Positions 1-7,168 of a stretch of DNA of 14,148 nt are shown one piece after another. The stretch lies in the NCBI GenBank assembly GCA_003151375.1, contig PLXI01000167.1, positions 1-14,148 on the forward strand, given 5' to 3'. The first letter of the stretch is position 1. Each line of letters begins with the position of its first letter. Source of the DNA: Hyphomicrobiales bacterium (GTDB lineage Bacteria; Pseudomonadota; Alphaproteobacteria; Rhizobiales; Aestuariivirgaceae). The notes under the pieces were generated by a model. That model saw only the letters and a program-made list of their open reading frames with translations. It was not told the DNA's origin and searched no databases. The translations under genes and the position numbers were made by a program.

Positions 1-125
1 CCTTGCGGATCGAGGTCGATCAGCAATGTCCGCCAGTCGGTCGCGGCCAGCGCGGTGGCAATGTTGATGGCGGTGGTGGTCTTGCCCACCCCGCCTTTCT
101 GATTGGCGATAGCCACGCGGATCAT
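1..125 (-). CDS. parA: ParA chromosome-partitioning ATPase (N-terminal part only)
   Basis: This is the first 41 codons of a ParA/Soj-type ATPase; the rest lies beyond the window start. ParA binds DNA non-specifically in its ATP form and, with ParB bound at parS, moves newly replicated origins apart. The translated start reads MIRVAIANQKGGVGKTTTAI, containing the deviant Walker A motif KGGVGKTTT (about residues 10-18), followed by a second strand ending in LLIDLDPQ, the Walker A' aspartate region of ParA. The ATG at 125-123 overlaps the rsmG stop codon as ATGA, so the two genes are probably translationally coupled. parB would be expected just downstream, outside the window. Three parS-like sites in the following 2.7 kb support a chromosomal rather than plasmid ParA. 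The DNA is GC-rich, like the neighbouring rsmG. Confidence 0.95.
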   Translation of the reverse strand, partial: MIRVAIANQKGGVGKTTTAINIATALAATDWRTLLIDLDPQ

Positions 126-763
126 GTGCCTTGCCTCGCTTTACCGTTCAGCCGTCCGACGATCAGCCCAGCTTCCGGATCGGTCAAGGATTGTTCCACG
201 TAGAACAGGTGATCCCATCCTGTCAGCTCGCGCAATTCTTGCGCCGCCGACCGCCCCTTCGGCAACAGCCAGATCGTCTCAGCTGTAGACAACCGTGCGG
301 ATAGTTCGAGCAAACGCTCGAGCGGAGCGAAGGCTCGGGCCGAAATGACGGAAACGTGCTCTGTTTGGATCAGCTCCAGTCGCGAGGCGCGTACGCTAAC
401 GTTGGCGAGGCCCAGCGCCGTGGCGGCGTTTTCAAGCCATTGTGCGCGACGTGCCCGCGATTCGCTCAGGTGGATAGGGAGTTCAGGCCGCAGGATGGCT
501 ATGACCAGCCCTGGAAAGCCGGCGCCTGTCCCGAGATCGAGCCATTTCCCAGATGTTCCACGTGGAACATAGCTGAGCAACTGCGCGCTATCAGCGATGT
601 GTCGGCGCCAAATCGCGCCGAGGCTGGAGGCCGACACGAGATTCTGCCGATTGTTCTCGTCGCTCAATAGTGCAATCAACCGCTCTAATCGGGAAAGGGC
701 GACGCTATCGCACTCGGGCAGAGCTTCGATCCAACCCTGGGCGGATCGCTCATCGTCAATCAC
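122..763 (-). CDS. rsmG: 16S rRNA (guanine-N7) methyltransferase RsmG (GidB)
   Basis: RsmG uses S-adenosylmethionine to methylate N7 of a guanosine in the 530 loop of 16S rRNA (G527 in E. coli); loss in other bacteria gives low-level streptomycin resistance. The 213-residue length fits the family. The SAM-binding motif DLGTGAGFPG lies at about residues 76-85, followed by the ESRARRAQWL segment (about 99-108) and the ARAFAPLERLL segment typical of GidB proteins. The start ATG (763-761) overlaps the mnmG stop codon as ATGA, and the stop overlaps the parA start in the same way, so mnmG-rsmG-parA reads as one coupled operon. Unusually, the coding sequence contains two parS-like 16-mers (192-207 and 554-569), so it must satisfy both a protein and a centromere constraint. 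GC content is about 60%, higher than most of the window. Confidence 0.96.
   Translation of the reverse strand: MIDDERSAQGWIEALPECDSVALSRLERLIALLSDENNRQNLVSASSLGAIWRRHIADSAQLLSYVPRGTSGKWLDLGTGAGFPGLVIAILRPELPIHLSESRARRAQWLENAATALGLANVSVRASRLELIQTEHVSVISARAFAPLERLLELSARLSTAETIWLLPKGRSAAQELRELTGWDHLFYVEQSLTDPEAGLIVGRLNGKARQGT
192..207. promoter_or_regulatory. parS-like ParB binding site 1 (inside rsmG)
   Basis: The 16-mer TGTTCCACGTAGAACA is a palindrome with one broken position and matches the parS family consensus (TGTTNCACGTGAAACA and its CC/GG variant) closely. In rsmG it encodes LFYVEQ. parS is the centromere-like site where ParB loads and spreads. Being next to parA and within about 7 kb of the predicted origin is the expected location. 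Confidence 0.8.
554..569. promoter_or_regulatory. parS-like ParB binding site 2 (inside rsmG)
   Basis: The 16-mer TGTTCCACGTGGAACA is a perfect palindrome of the parS type. It lies within rsmG, encoding VPRGT just before the SAM-binding motif. Together with sites 1 and 3 it forms a cluster of three in 2.5 kb. Confidence 0.88.
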
Positions 764-2607
764 GCGACGCGGCGCCGGGCGTGGACCAGGAGCGTTGCTA
801 ATGCCGCCGGCGTTACCCCAGGCACGCGGCCCGCCGCGGCCAATGTCTCAGGCTGGGCGCGTGACAGCCGCTCCACCATCTCGCGCGACAATCCAGGGAT
901 CGCAGCAAAGGGGAAGCCATCGCCGAGGTGCAATCCTTCGCTCGCTCGCAGTTCGCGAAGCTCCCGGTCCTGCCGAGCCAGATACGGGGCATAAGCGGCA
1001 TCTTCGGCCACTTCTTCCGCGAGCGCCGGGTCATCCAGATCTTGCGCCAACAACGGCTGCAATGCCACAAGCTCCACCTCGTCGAAGCGAAGCCAGTCGC
1101 GCAGCTTCATACGACCGGCATCAGGCTTGATCGGGATCTGCGCCGCTACCAGTTCAAACGCACTCGCCTCGCGGTCAAGTTGGGCGTCCAGGCGAGCCTT
1201 GGCTTGAGCCCGCCGCTCGAACCAACTTCGCCGCTCGGGCCCGACACAACCAGCCGCAATGGCGAACGGTGTCAGCCGCGACGAAGCATTGTTGGCCCGC
1301 AGCCGCAGCCGGTATTCAGCGCGCGCGGTCAGCATCCGGTAGGGCTCACTGACCCCTTGCAGCGTCAGGTCGTCAATCATCACCGCCATGTATGAATTGG
1401 CACGGTCCAGCGGCGCGGGCGCGATGCCGCGAACCGCGGCGGCAGCGTACATTCCCGCCACCAGGCCCTGAGCTGCCGCCTCCTCATAGCCGGTGGTGCC
1501 ATTGATTTGGCCAGCGAGATAAAGTCCGGGCAGTTTCTTCACCTGCAAATCATGGGTGAGTTCACGCGGATCTACATAGTCATATTCAATCGCATAGCCC
1601 GGTCTGATAATCCGCACGCGCTCAAGGCCCGGCATCGAATGAATGAAGTCTGCCTGCACATCCTCGGGCAGCGACGTGGAAATCCCATTTGGATAAACGG
1701 TGTCATCATCTAAGCCTTCTGGTTCCAGAAAGATTTGATGGGCTGATTTGTCCTTGAACCGGTGGATCTTGTCTTCAATCGAAGGACAATAGCGCGGACC
1801 AACGCCGCTGATCTGGCCGGAATAGAGAGGAGAACGGCTGATATTGTCGGCAATGATCTGATGCGTTCGTTCTGTTGTCTGTGTGACGAAGCATGAGATT
1901 TGTGGCGTGCTAATCTTCTCGGTCAAGAATGAGAAAGGCACCGGCGGGTCATCACCCTTTTGCTCGTCGAGAACCGACCAATTGATGGTCTTACCATCCA
2001 GTCTTGCAGGCGTGCCTGTCTTGAGGCGGCCAAGATTTAATTCAAGCCCGAGCAACTGTTCAGACAAGCCAAGCGCCGGGGCTTCACCCACACGGCCTGC
2101 AGGAATTTTCTTTTCGCCAATATGGATGAGACCGTTGAGGAATGTGCCGGTGGTGAGGACCACGGCCTTGGCATTCAGTTCACGCCCATCCGTGGCTTTA
2201 AGTCCGCAGACAATTCCATTTTCAATGATCAGCGCAATAACAGCACCTTCCACGATGGAAAGATTTGTCTGTTCTGCCAAAGCGGCCTGCATTGCCAAGC
2301 GGTAAAGCTTGCGGTCAGCTTGGGCGCGTGGGCCCCGCACCGCTGGACCCTTGGAGCGATTGAGCAATCGGAATTGAATGCCAGCCGCATCAGCCACTTT
2401 TCCCATCACGCCATCCAATGCATCAATCTCGCACACCAAATGGCCTTTGCCCAAACCACCAATGGCCGGATTGCATGACATCTCACCTATGGTGGAATGT
2501 TTGTGTGTGACGAGAGCGGTCTTGGCGCCAACCCGCGCCGAAGCCGCCGCGGCTTCGCATCCGGCATGGCCTCCACCCACAACTATGACATCAAACTGGT
2601 CGATCAT
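760..2607 (-). CDS. mnmG: tRNA uridine-5-carboxymethylaminomethyl modification enzyme MnmG (GidA)
   Basis: MnmG is an FAD-dependent enzyme that works in a complex with MnmE to install the (carboxymethyl)aminomethyl group on U34 of tRNAs decoding two-codon boxes, using methylenetetrahydrofolate. The start chosen is the ATG at 2607-2605: it has an AGGG ribosome-binding site 6-7 nt upstream and gives the family N-terminus MIDQFDVIVVGGGHAGCEAA (dinucleotide-binding GGGHAG). An in-frame ATG 12 codons upstream exists but is less family-like. The product is 615 residues, normal for MnmG. CNPAIGGLGKGHLV is at about residues 45-58, and LAGQINGTTGYEEAAAQG (GidA signature) at about 365-382. The stop overlaps rsmG by ATGA. 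The gene is compositionally split: upstream of about position 1500 in window coordinates (the C-terminal third) it is strongly GC-rich (21 of the last 26 sense codons end in G/C), while a 20-codon stretch in the N-terminal part (1681-1740) has only 6 G/C-ending codons. Confidence 0.97.
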   Translation of the reverse strand: MIDQFDVIVVGGGHAGCEAAAASARVGAKTALVTHKHSTIGEMSCNPAIGGLGKGHLVCEIDALDGVMGKVADAAGIQFRLLNRSKGPAVRGPRAQADRKLYRLAMQAALAEQTNLSIVEGAVIALIIENGIVCGLKATDGRELNAKAVVLTTGTFLNGLIHIGEKKIPAGRVGEAPALGLSEQLLGLELNLGRLKTGTPARLDGKTINWSVLDEQKGDDPPVPFSFLTEKISTPQISCFVTQTTERTHQIIADNISRSPLYSGQISGVGPRYCPSIEDKIHRFKDKSAHQIFLEPEGLDDDTVYPNGISTSLPEDVQADFIHSMPGLERVRIIRPGYAIEYDYVDPRELTHDLQVKKLPGLYLAGQINGTTGYEEAAAQGLVAGMYAAAAVRGIAPAPLDRANSYMAVMIDDLTLQGVSEPYRMLTARAEYRLRLRANNASSRLTPFAIAAGCVGPERRSWFERRAQAKARLDAQLDREASAFELVAAQIPIKPDAGRMKLRDWLRFDEVELVALQPLLAQDLDDPALAEEVAEDAAYAPYLARQDRELRELRASEGLHLGDGFPFAAIPGLSREMVERLSRAQPETLAAAGRVPGVTPAALATLLVHARRRVA

Positions 2608-2646
2608 GTCTGGCCCTTTAGTCCGTTCACGGAGCATCGTCAAAAC

Positions 2647-2661
2647 TTAACAACTGGTTAA
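2647..2661. promoter_or_regulatory. CtrA-type binding box upstream of mnmG
   Basis: TTAACAACTGGTTAA is an exact TTAA-N7-TTAA match, the full CtrA recognition sequence of alphaproteobacteria. It lies 40 bp upstream of the mnmG start codon, in the 83-bp gap between mnmE and mnmG, and 13 bp from parS site 3. The position suits control of a promoter for mnmG-rsmG-parA. I found no other full match in the window, including the origin region. The motif is seen; binding by CtrA is inferred. Confidence 0.6.
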
Positions 2662-2674
2662 CGACGATTGTCCC

Positions 2675-2690
2675 AGTTTCACGTGAAACA
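2675..2690. promoter_or_regulatory. parS-like ParB binding site 3 (mnmE-mnmG gap)
   Basis: AGTTTCACGTGAAACA matches 15 of 16 positions of the canonical parS TGTTTCACGTGAAACA; the inner 14 bases (2676-2689) form a perfect palindrome. It is intergenic and its last base directly abuts the mnmE stop codon (2691-2693). It is the TC/GA variant, whereas the two rsmG sites are the CC/GG variant. Confidence 0.88.
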
Positions 2691-4016
2691 TCATTTTCCA
2701 ATGCAAAATTCGCTGAAGATATTTCCGAGCAAATCTTCAACATCAACATGGCCGGTGATCGAAGATAATACCCGCGCAGTTTGGCGCAAATCTTCTGTTG
2801 TCAATTCCATGGCGCGTTGTGGTTGAGCAAGGCAATTGTTAAGGAGCCGAATCGATTTCCTCACTGCCAAAATATGGCGCTGGCGCACCACAACAGCTTG
2901 CTCTGCTCCCGATGTTTTCTGTTCAGCCAGTTTTTGCAAAGCCCGGTACAGATCATCAATACCAACGCCCGTTCTGGTCGAAACTGCAATCGCAGACTCG
3001 TTACGGTTACGAATCAACTCTAAATCGGCCTTGTTTTCCACAATTAGATCGGGCGCACGCGGCGGCCCTACCTGCGAGCTCACATCAGGTGCCACGACCC
3101 AGATCAGTATATCAGCACTACCCGCAGCGGCCTTTGCCCGCGCCATTCCCTCATCTTCGATGGCATCGCCAGAAGCATCACGCAAGCCTGCTGTGTCAGC
3201 CAATACAATGGGTAGGCCTGCCATCTGCAAATGGCTTTCCACCACGTCGCGCGTGGTGCCAGCAACGGGTGAAACGATTGCCGCTTCCCGGCCAGCTAAA
3301 ATGTTCAGTAATGAAGATTTGCCGACATTGGGCGCGCCCGCAATCACTACACGAAGGCCAGAGCGTATCGCACCAAACTTCTCTGACTGAACGAGTGCTG
3401 CTTCAAGCTCGCTAACTAAGTTTCGAATTCTTGGCCACGCCGCATTTTGCGCCTTCACCGCCACATCATCTTCATCGGAAAAATCAATAGAGGCCTCAAA
3501 TAACGAGAGCGCCGAAATCACAGCCAAACGCCATGCGTTATAGACTTCGCTGGCTTCACCCAAGAACTGGCGCATGGCTAATTTGCGCTGGGCTTCACCT
3601 GTGGCACTTAACAAATCTACAAGGCCCTCGACCTCAACCAAATCAAGCTTGCGATTGGCAAAAGCACGATGAGTGAATTCACCGGCCTCAGCAAAACGAA
3701 ACCCGGGCTTAATGCCAAGTTCACCAAAGAGACGCTCAACAACAGCGGTGGATCCATGAACATGCAATTCAGCAACATCCTCGCCGGTCACTGAATTTGG
3801 CTCGGCAAAAAACAGAACCATAGCTTCATCGATGACTGAGCCATCAGCACCGCGCAGCATGCGCAAGGCTGCATGCCGCGCCGGAGGTATTGAGCCAGTG
3901 AGATCAATAAGCGCTTGGCCAGCCAAAGGCCCAGAAAGGCGCACCACAGCAATACCGGCCCTACCGTGGCCGGAACTCAAAGCAAAAATGGTATCAGGCC
4001 GGACTTGCGGTATCAT
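2691..4016 (-). CDS. mnmE: tRNA modification GTPase MnmE (TrmE)
   Basis: MnmE is a dimeric, potassium-activated GTPase that pairs with MnmG for U34 tRNA modification. The 441-residue product shows all family parts: an N-terminal formyl-tetrahydrofolate-binding domain beginning MIPQVRPDTIFALSSGHGRA, a central helical domain, and an inserted G domain with Walker A GAPNVGKS (227-234), G2 GTTRD (253-257), G3 DTAG (274-277) and G4 NKAD (about 327-330). It ends in the invariant FCIGK, whose cysteine is essential in E. coli. The start ATG at 4016 follows a GGAAA-like sequence. It lies 36 bp downstream of the rho stop codon, across a hairpin, so co-transcription with rho is plausible. Its stop codon abuts parS site 3. 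Keeping mnmE beside mnmG matches their shared function. Confidence 0.97.
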   Translation of the reverse strand: MIPQVRPDTIFALSSGHGRAGIAVVRLSGPLAGQALIDLTGSIPPARHAALRMLRGADGSVIDEAMVLFFAEPNSVTGEDVAELHVHGSTAVVERLFGELGIKPGFRFAEAGEFTHRAFANRKLDLVEVEGLVDLLSATGEAQRKLAMRQFLGEASEVYNAWRLAVISALSLFEASIDFSDEDDVAVKAQNAAWPRIRNLVSELEAALVQSEKFGAIRSGLRVVIAGAPNVGKSSLLNILAGREAAIVSPVAGTTRDVVESHLQMAGLPIVLADTAGLRDASGDAIEDEGMARAKAAAGSADILIWVVAPDVSSQVGPPRAPDLIVENKADLELIRNRNESAIAVSTRTGVGIDDLYRALQKLAEQKTSGAEQAVVVRQRHILAVRKSIRLLNNCLAQPQRAMELTTEDLRQTARVLSSITGHVDVEDLLGNIFSEFCIGK

Positions 4017-4036
4017 TTCGTTTCCGAATCGATAGA

Positions 4037-4057
4037 CCTAAGGCCAAGAGCCTTAGG
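4037..4057 (-). repeat. Inverted repeat (hairpin) at the rho-mnmE junction
   Basis: CCTAAGGC (4037-4044) and GCCTTAGG (4050-4057) form a perfect 8-bp stem with a 5-nt loop; the rho stop codon is inside the stem. No T-run follows on the transcribed (minus) strand, so it does not look like a complete intrinsic terminator. It may stabilise the rho message end, weaken read-through into mnmE, or be a processing site. Confidence 0.45.
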
Positions 4058-5336
4058 CATTCATGCTGTCGAAGAAGTCGCTGTTGGTCTTGGTCTGGCG
4101 CATCTTGTCGAGCAGGAATTCCACAGCATCCACCGTGCCCATAGGGCTCAAAATACGGCGCAAGACATATGTTTTCTTGAGTACGTCCGGCTTAACCAAA
4201 AGCTCTTCCTTACGCGTACCAGAGCGCAGAATATCAATCGATGGGAACACGCGTTTATCAGCCACCTTGCGGTCAAGAATGATTTCAGAATTGCCTGTAC
4301 CTTTGAATTCTTCAAAGATCACTTCATCCATACGGCTGCCCGTATCGATCAAGGCCGTCGAGATGATGGTCAAAGAACCACCCTGTTCTATATTGCGTGC
4401 GGCACCAAAGAAGCGCTTAGGGCGCTGTAACGCATTGGCGTCCACGCCACCGGTTAGCACTTTGCCAGAAGACGGTACGACCGTGTTATAGGCCCGGCCC
4501 AAACGCGTAATGTTATCAAGAAGGATCACAACATCGCGCCCATGCTCAACCAAACGCTTGGCCTTTTCGATGACCATCTCAGCCACCGCAACATGTCGTG
4601 TTGCTGGTTCATCAAAGGTTGAAGATATTACTTCGCCCTTCACAGTACGCTGCATATCGGTCACTTCTTCGGGCCGTTCATCGATCAACAAAACAATCAG
4701 AAAAATTTCAGGGTGATTAATCGCAATTGCCTTGGCAATGTTTTGCAACATGATGGTTTTACCAACACGCGGCGGGGCCACGATCAGGCATCGTTGGCCT
4801 TTGCCAAGTGGAGAAACAATATCAATGACGCGCCCCGTATGATCCTTAATCGTCGGGTCCTGAATTTCCATCTTTAATGGTTTGTCAGGATAAAGCGGCG
4901 TCAAGTTATCAAAATTGACCTTATGGCGCGCTTTGTCAGGATCTTCAAAATTAACGGTATTGGCCTTCACGAGGGCAAAATAACGCTCACCTTCTTTTGG
5001 GCCACGGATCAAGCCCTCAACGGTATCACCAGTGCGCAGCGAATATTTGCGGATTTGGGCAGGTGCCACATAAATATCATCAGGCCCAGCAAGATAATTG
5101 GCATCTGCTGAACGCAAAAAGCCGAAGCCGTCCAGCAATACTTCAATTACGCCTTCGCCGATAATCTCAATATTGCGATTGGCGTAAGTTTTCAGAATGG
5201 CAAACATCAGCTCTTGCTTACGAAGCGTGCTTGCCGCTTCGATCTCCAGCTGTTCGGCCAAAGCCAATAGCTCAGCGGCTGTTTTGCGCTTTAGTTCGGA
5301 GAGTTTGATCTCCTTCATTTCAATAATATCAGTCAT
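4053..5336 (-). CDS. rho: Transcription termination factor Rho
   Basis: Rho is the hexameric RNA helicase that ends transcription at Rho-dependent sites. The product is 427 residues from the chosen ATG (5336-5334), which has an AAGAAG-like ribosome-binding site 6 nt upstream. The next ATG (5318), giving MKEIKLSELK and 421 residues, is also family-like and cannot be excluded; the first in-frame ATG (5366) looks too long. Visible from the chosen start: an N-terminal helical domain; a cold-shock RNA-binding domain around IEVLLDGFGFLRS; Walker A APPRVGKT (187-194); the DERPEEVTDM segment; Walker B VVILLDNITRL (from about 269); and the R-loop with GSRMDEVIFEEFKGTGN. The 98 bp between rho and hemJ holds a short GGCCCGTCCGGGC hairpin-like sequence and no clear promoter, so rho may be read partly from hemE-hemJ. 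Rho commonly limits its own expression by attenuation, which I cannot show here. Confidence 0.96.
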   Translation of the reverse strand: MTDIIEMKEIKLSELKRKTAAELLALAEQLEIEAASTLRKQELMFAILKTYANRNIEIIGEGVIEVLLDGFGFLRSADANYLAGPDDIYVAPAQIRKYSLRTGDTVEGLIRGPKEGERYFALVKANTVNFEDPDKARHKVNFDNLTPLYPDKPLKMEIQDPTIKDHTGRVIDIVSPLGKGQRCLIVAPPRVGKTIMLQNIAKAIAINHPEIFLIVLLIDERPEEVTDMQRTVKGEVISSTFDEPATRHVAVAEMVIEKAKRLVEHGRDVVILLDNITRLGRAYNTVVPSSGKVLTGGVDANALQRPKRFFGAARNIEQGGSLTIISTALIDTGSRMDEVIFEEFKGTGNSEIILDRKVADKRVFPSIDILRSGTRKEELLVKPDVLKKTYVLRRILSPMGTVDAVEFLLDKMRQTKTNSDFFDSMNA

Positions 5337-5434
5337 TTTCATCTTCTTTGGAAATAGGGCGAGCAAAGCTCAGCCACCAGCCCGGACGGGCCTTGAACGC
5401 CATCTAGCACAAATATGTAATCTGCCAAATCAAA

Positions 5435-5866
5435 TTATGTAAATGGCTTAACAACAACCAAAACCACGATCCAGATCAAAAGCAAAGTCGGCACTTCATT
5501 GATGAACCGAAAATACCGTTCAGATTTCGGTCGTTCGCCTCGTGCAAAAGCAGCCAAATGCCTTTCTAAAAGCCCATGATAAAAACATAGGCCAACAACC
5601 CCGAGCAGCTTCAGCAACAACCACTTCTCACCCAAACCGTATCCTGCCGCATATGCCGTCAGGGCACCTGTCACAAGAGCCACAATGCAAGCAGGCCGCA
5701 TGATCGCTTTCATCAAGCGCTGTTCCATCAGCTTAAAAAGCACATCACTATCACCACCCAGCACCTGCCTGCTATGATAAACAAAAAGCCTGGGCAAATA
5801 AAACAGCCCCGCCATCCAGGCAATCACCGCAAGAATATGCAGAACCTTGAGCCAAAGATAAATCAT
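5435..5866 (-). CDS. hemJ: Protoporphyrinogen IX oxidase HemJ (membrane protein)
   Basis: HemJ (the former UPF0093 family) oxidises protoporphyrinogen IX to protoporphyrin IX, the penultimate step of heme synthesis, in bacteria that lack HemG and HemY. The 143-residue length is typical. Hydrophobic segments are visible at about residues 5-27, 57-75, 82-97 and 125-141. Family features include LHILAVIAWMAGLFYLPRLF near the N-terminus with its conserved histidine (residue 10), the LLLKLLGVVGLCFYHGLL segment, and the RFINEVPTLLLIWIVVLVVV tail. The start ATG overlaps the hemE stop codon as ATGA, so it is probably coupled to hemE, two steps earlier in the same pathway. It should sit in the inner membrane. 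The family is a confident call; the reaction is by family knowledge. Confidence 0.93.
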   Translation of the reverse strand: MIYLWLKVLHILAVIAWMAGLFYLPRLFVYHSRQVLGGDSDVLFKLMEQRLMKAIMRPACIVALVTGALTAYAAGYGLGEKWLLLKLLGVVGLCFYHGLLERHLAAFARGERPKSERYFRFINEVPTLLLIWIVVLVVVKPFT

Positions 5867-6885
5867 CCCGCCAACCGAACTTCCTGCACCAATCGCTCAA
5901 CCATGCTAATTTCTGTCTGAGGCAAAATGCCATGCCCAAGATTAAAGATGTGCCGCTCACGTGGAACAGAATTTAAAATTTTTCGTACCGCAGAAATCAT
6001 CAAAGCTTCATCACCCAATAACAATGCGTTTGATAGATTGCCCTGCACAGTCACATGATCTGGCAGCTGTTTCAATACTTCAGATGCAACGACATCTTCT
6101 TCCAAGCCAACACAATTAGCACTCGTGCCACGCGCCACAAACCCATGCCGATCGCCCACCCCACGCGCAAAGACAATCACTGGAAACTCCGGATAGACTG
6201 CTCTCACACCAGCAATAATTGCGGCTATTGGATTAATCACAACTCTTTGCATTGCTTCGTCGGGAACATCGCCTGCCCAACTGTCAAAAATCTGCACAGT
6301 TTCCGCGCCCGCTTTGATCTGGCCCAAGAGATAGTCGGTTGATGCTTCCACTAACTTCTGTAACAATAATGAAAACCACACTGGATTAGCCATCGCAACT
6401 GCTAGAGCCCGCTGTCGTTTGGAACTGCCGCCCTCAATCATATAGCTAGCCACCGTCCACGGGCCGCCGCAAAAACCGATGAGGGCCTGTTCAGCGCCCA
6501 AACCGGCCTTCGCCCTAGCCACCGTCTCATAGACCCGTTCAAACTGCCAACTCTTATGACCTAAACTCAATCGCTGCACTGACTCAAGATCACTAACCGT
6601 TTCAAGAACCGGCCCTTCACCTTCCTTGAACTCAAGATGCAAACCCATCGCATGCGGCACAACCAGAATATCAGAAAATAAAATAGCTGCATCAAAATCA
6701 AATCGCCGCAATGGTTGTAAAGTTACCTCACAGGCAAATTCTGGATTATAACAAAGATCAAGAAACGAACCTGCCTTGGCCCTCAACGCTCGATATTCTG
6801 GCAAGTAACGCCCAGCCTGCCGCATGATCCACATTGCGCGGCGCTCGGGTTTTCTGCCTGCTAGAACATCAAGAACGGGTTTCAA
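5863..6885 (-). CDS. hemE: Uroporphyrinogen decarboxylase HemE (TTG start)
   Basis: HemE removes four carboxyl groups from uroporphyrinogen III to give coproporphyrinogen III in the cytoplasm. Visible motifs: RRAMWIMRQAGRYLPEYR near the N-terminus (substrate-binding arginines), FDAAILFSDILVVPHAMG (catalytic aspartate region), GFCGGPWTVASYMIEGG, IFDSWAGD, and FNLGHGILPQTE near the C-terminus. The start is TTG at 6885-6883: a GAGGAG ribosome-binding site (6892-6897) lies 6 nt upstream, and the result is 340 residues beginning (M)KPVLDVLAGRKPERR, the normal family length. The longer reading from ATG 6975 would add 30 unrelated residues and run into the origin region. The last codons overlap hemJ by ATGA. 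In alphaproteobacteria hemE is the classic flank of oriC, and it is transcribed away from it here. A lone half parS sequence at 5953-5968 is probably chance. Confidence 0.95.
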   Translation of the reverse strand: MKPVLDVLAGRKPERRAMWIMRQAGRYLPEYRALRAKAGSFLDLCYNPEFACEVTLQPLRRFDFDAAILFSDILVVPHAMGLHLEFKEGEGPVLETVSDLESVQRLSLGHKSWQFERVYETVARAKAGLGAEQALIGFCGGPWTVASYMIEGGSSKRQRALAVAMANPVWFSLLLQKLVEASTDYLLGQIKAGAETVQIFDSWAGDVPDEAMQRVVINPIAAIIAGVRAVYPEFPVIVFARGVGDRHGFVARGTSANCVGLEEDVVASEVLKQLPDHVTVQGNLSNALLLGDEALMISAVRKILNSVPRERHIFNLGHGILPQTEISMVERLVQEVRLAG

Positions 6886-6891
6886 ACAATT

Positions 6892-6897
6892 CTCCTC
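6892..6897 (-). promoter_or_regulatory. Ribosome binding site of hemE
   Basis: On the minus strand GAGGAG is followed by 6 nt and then TTG. This site decides the hemE start at a TTG codon instead of the more distant ATG. Confidence 0.8.
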
Positions 6898-6953
6898 AAT
6901 AGAATATCTAATCTTAAGTGTTTCTTCTGTTGGCAAGTGATCAAGAACAACTT

Positions 6954-6962
6954 CGTGGAAAA
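6954..6962 (-). promoter_or_regulatory. Weak DnaA-box-like sequence
   Basis: On the minus strand the 9-mer is TTTTCCACG, one mismatch from the two stronger TTTTCCACA boxes in the same intergenic region and two from the E. coli consensus TTATCCACA. It is supported only by its location. Confidence 0.35.
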
Positions 6963-7111
6963 CCCAAATTATCAACTCATAAGCTGTTCAAAAATCAGAT
7001 AGCTGCTCAGCCGACAGGGATTCAAGCAAAGATTCTGCTATCTTAGGCACTTCAAGTCAAAAACCTAAGTCATTCACATAATTCATCCAATCTATTGAAA
7101 AACGCTCTGGC

Positions 7112-7120
7112 TGTGGAAAA
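7112..7120 (-). promoter_or_regulatory. DnaA box
   Basis: The 9-mer reads TTTTCCACA on the minus strand, fitting TTWTNCACA. A second CTGTGG follows 12 bp later, which could be a half box on the same helix face. Confidence 0.65.
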
Positions 7121-7159
7121 AACTGTGGCCTAAACCAACACCCGGCAACCTAACCAAAG

Positions 7160-7168
7160 TTTTCCACA
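7160..7168 (+). promoter_or_regulatory. DnaA box adjoining the maf start
   Basis: TTTTCCACA on the plus strand, in opposite orientation to the box at 7112-7120. It ends 9 bp before the maf ATG, so bound DnaA could also affect maf operon expression. Confidence 0.65.

Noticed and set aside
597..1130. 177-codon open frame on the plus strand opposite rsmG and mnmG
   Set aside because: It is Arg/Pro/Ala-rich, lies fully antisense to two well-supported genes in a GC-rich stretch, and matches no family I recognise.
3239..3258. Inverted repeat CACCACG/CGTGGTG in mnmE
   Set aside because: It lies within the sequence for the conserved G-domain GTTRDVVE segment, so codon choice for that motif explains it.
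5953..5968. Possible fourth parS site in hemE (CACGTGGAACA half)
   Set aside because: Only the right half matches; the left half has four mismatches, so it is a half-site at best and probably chance within the coding sequence.
6886..6975. Extended hemE N-terminus starting at the ATG at 6975
   Set aside because: The extra 30 residues do not resemble HemE, the TTG at 6885 has a strong GAGGAG site at correct spacing, and the shorter protein has the normal length.
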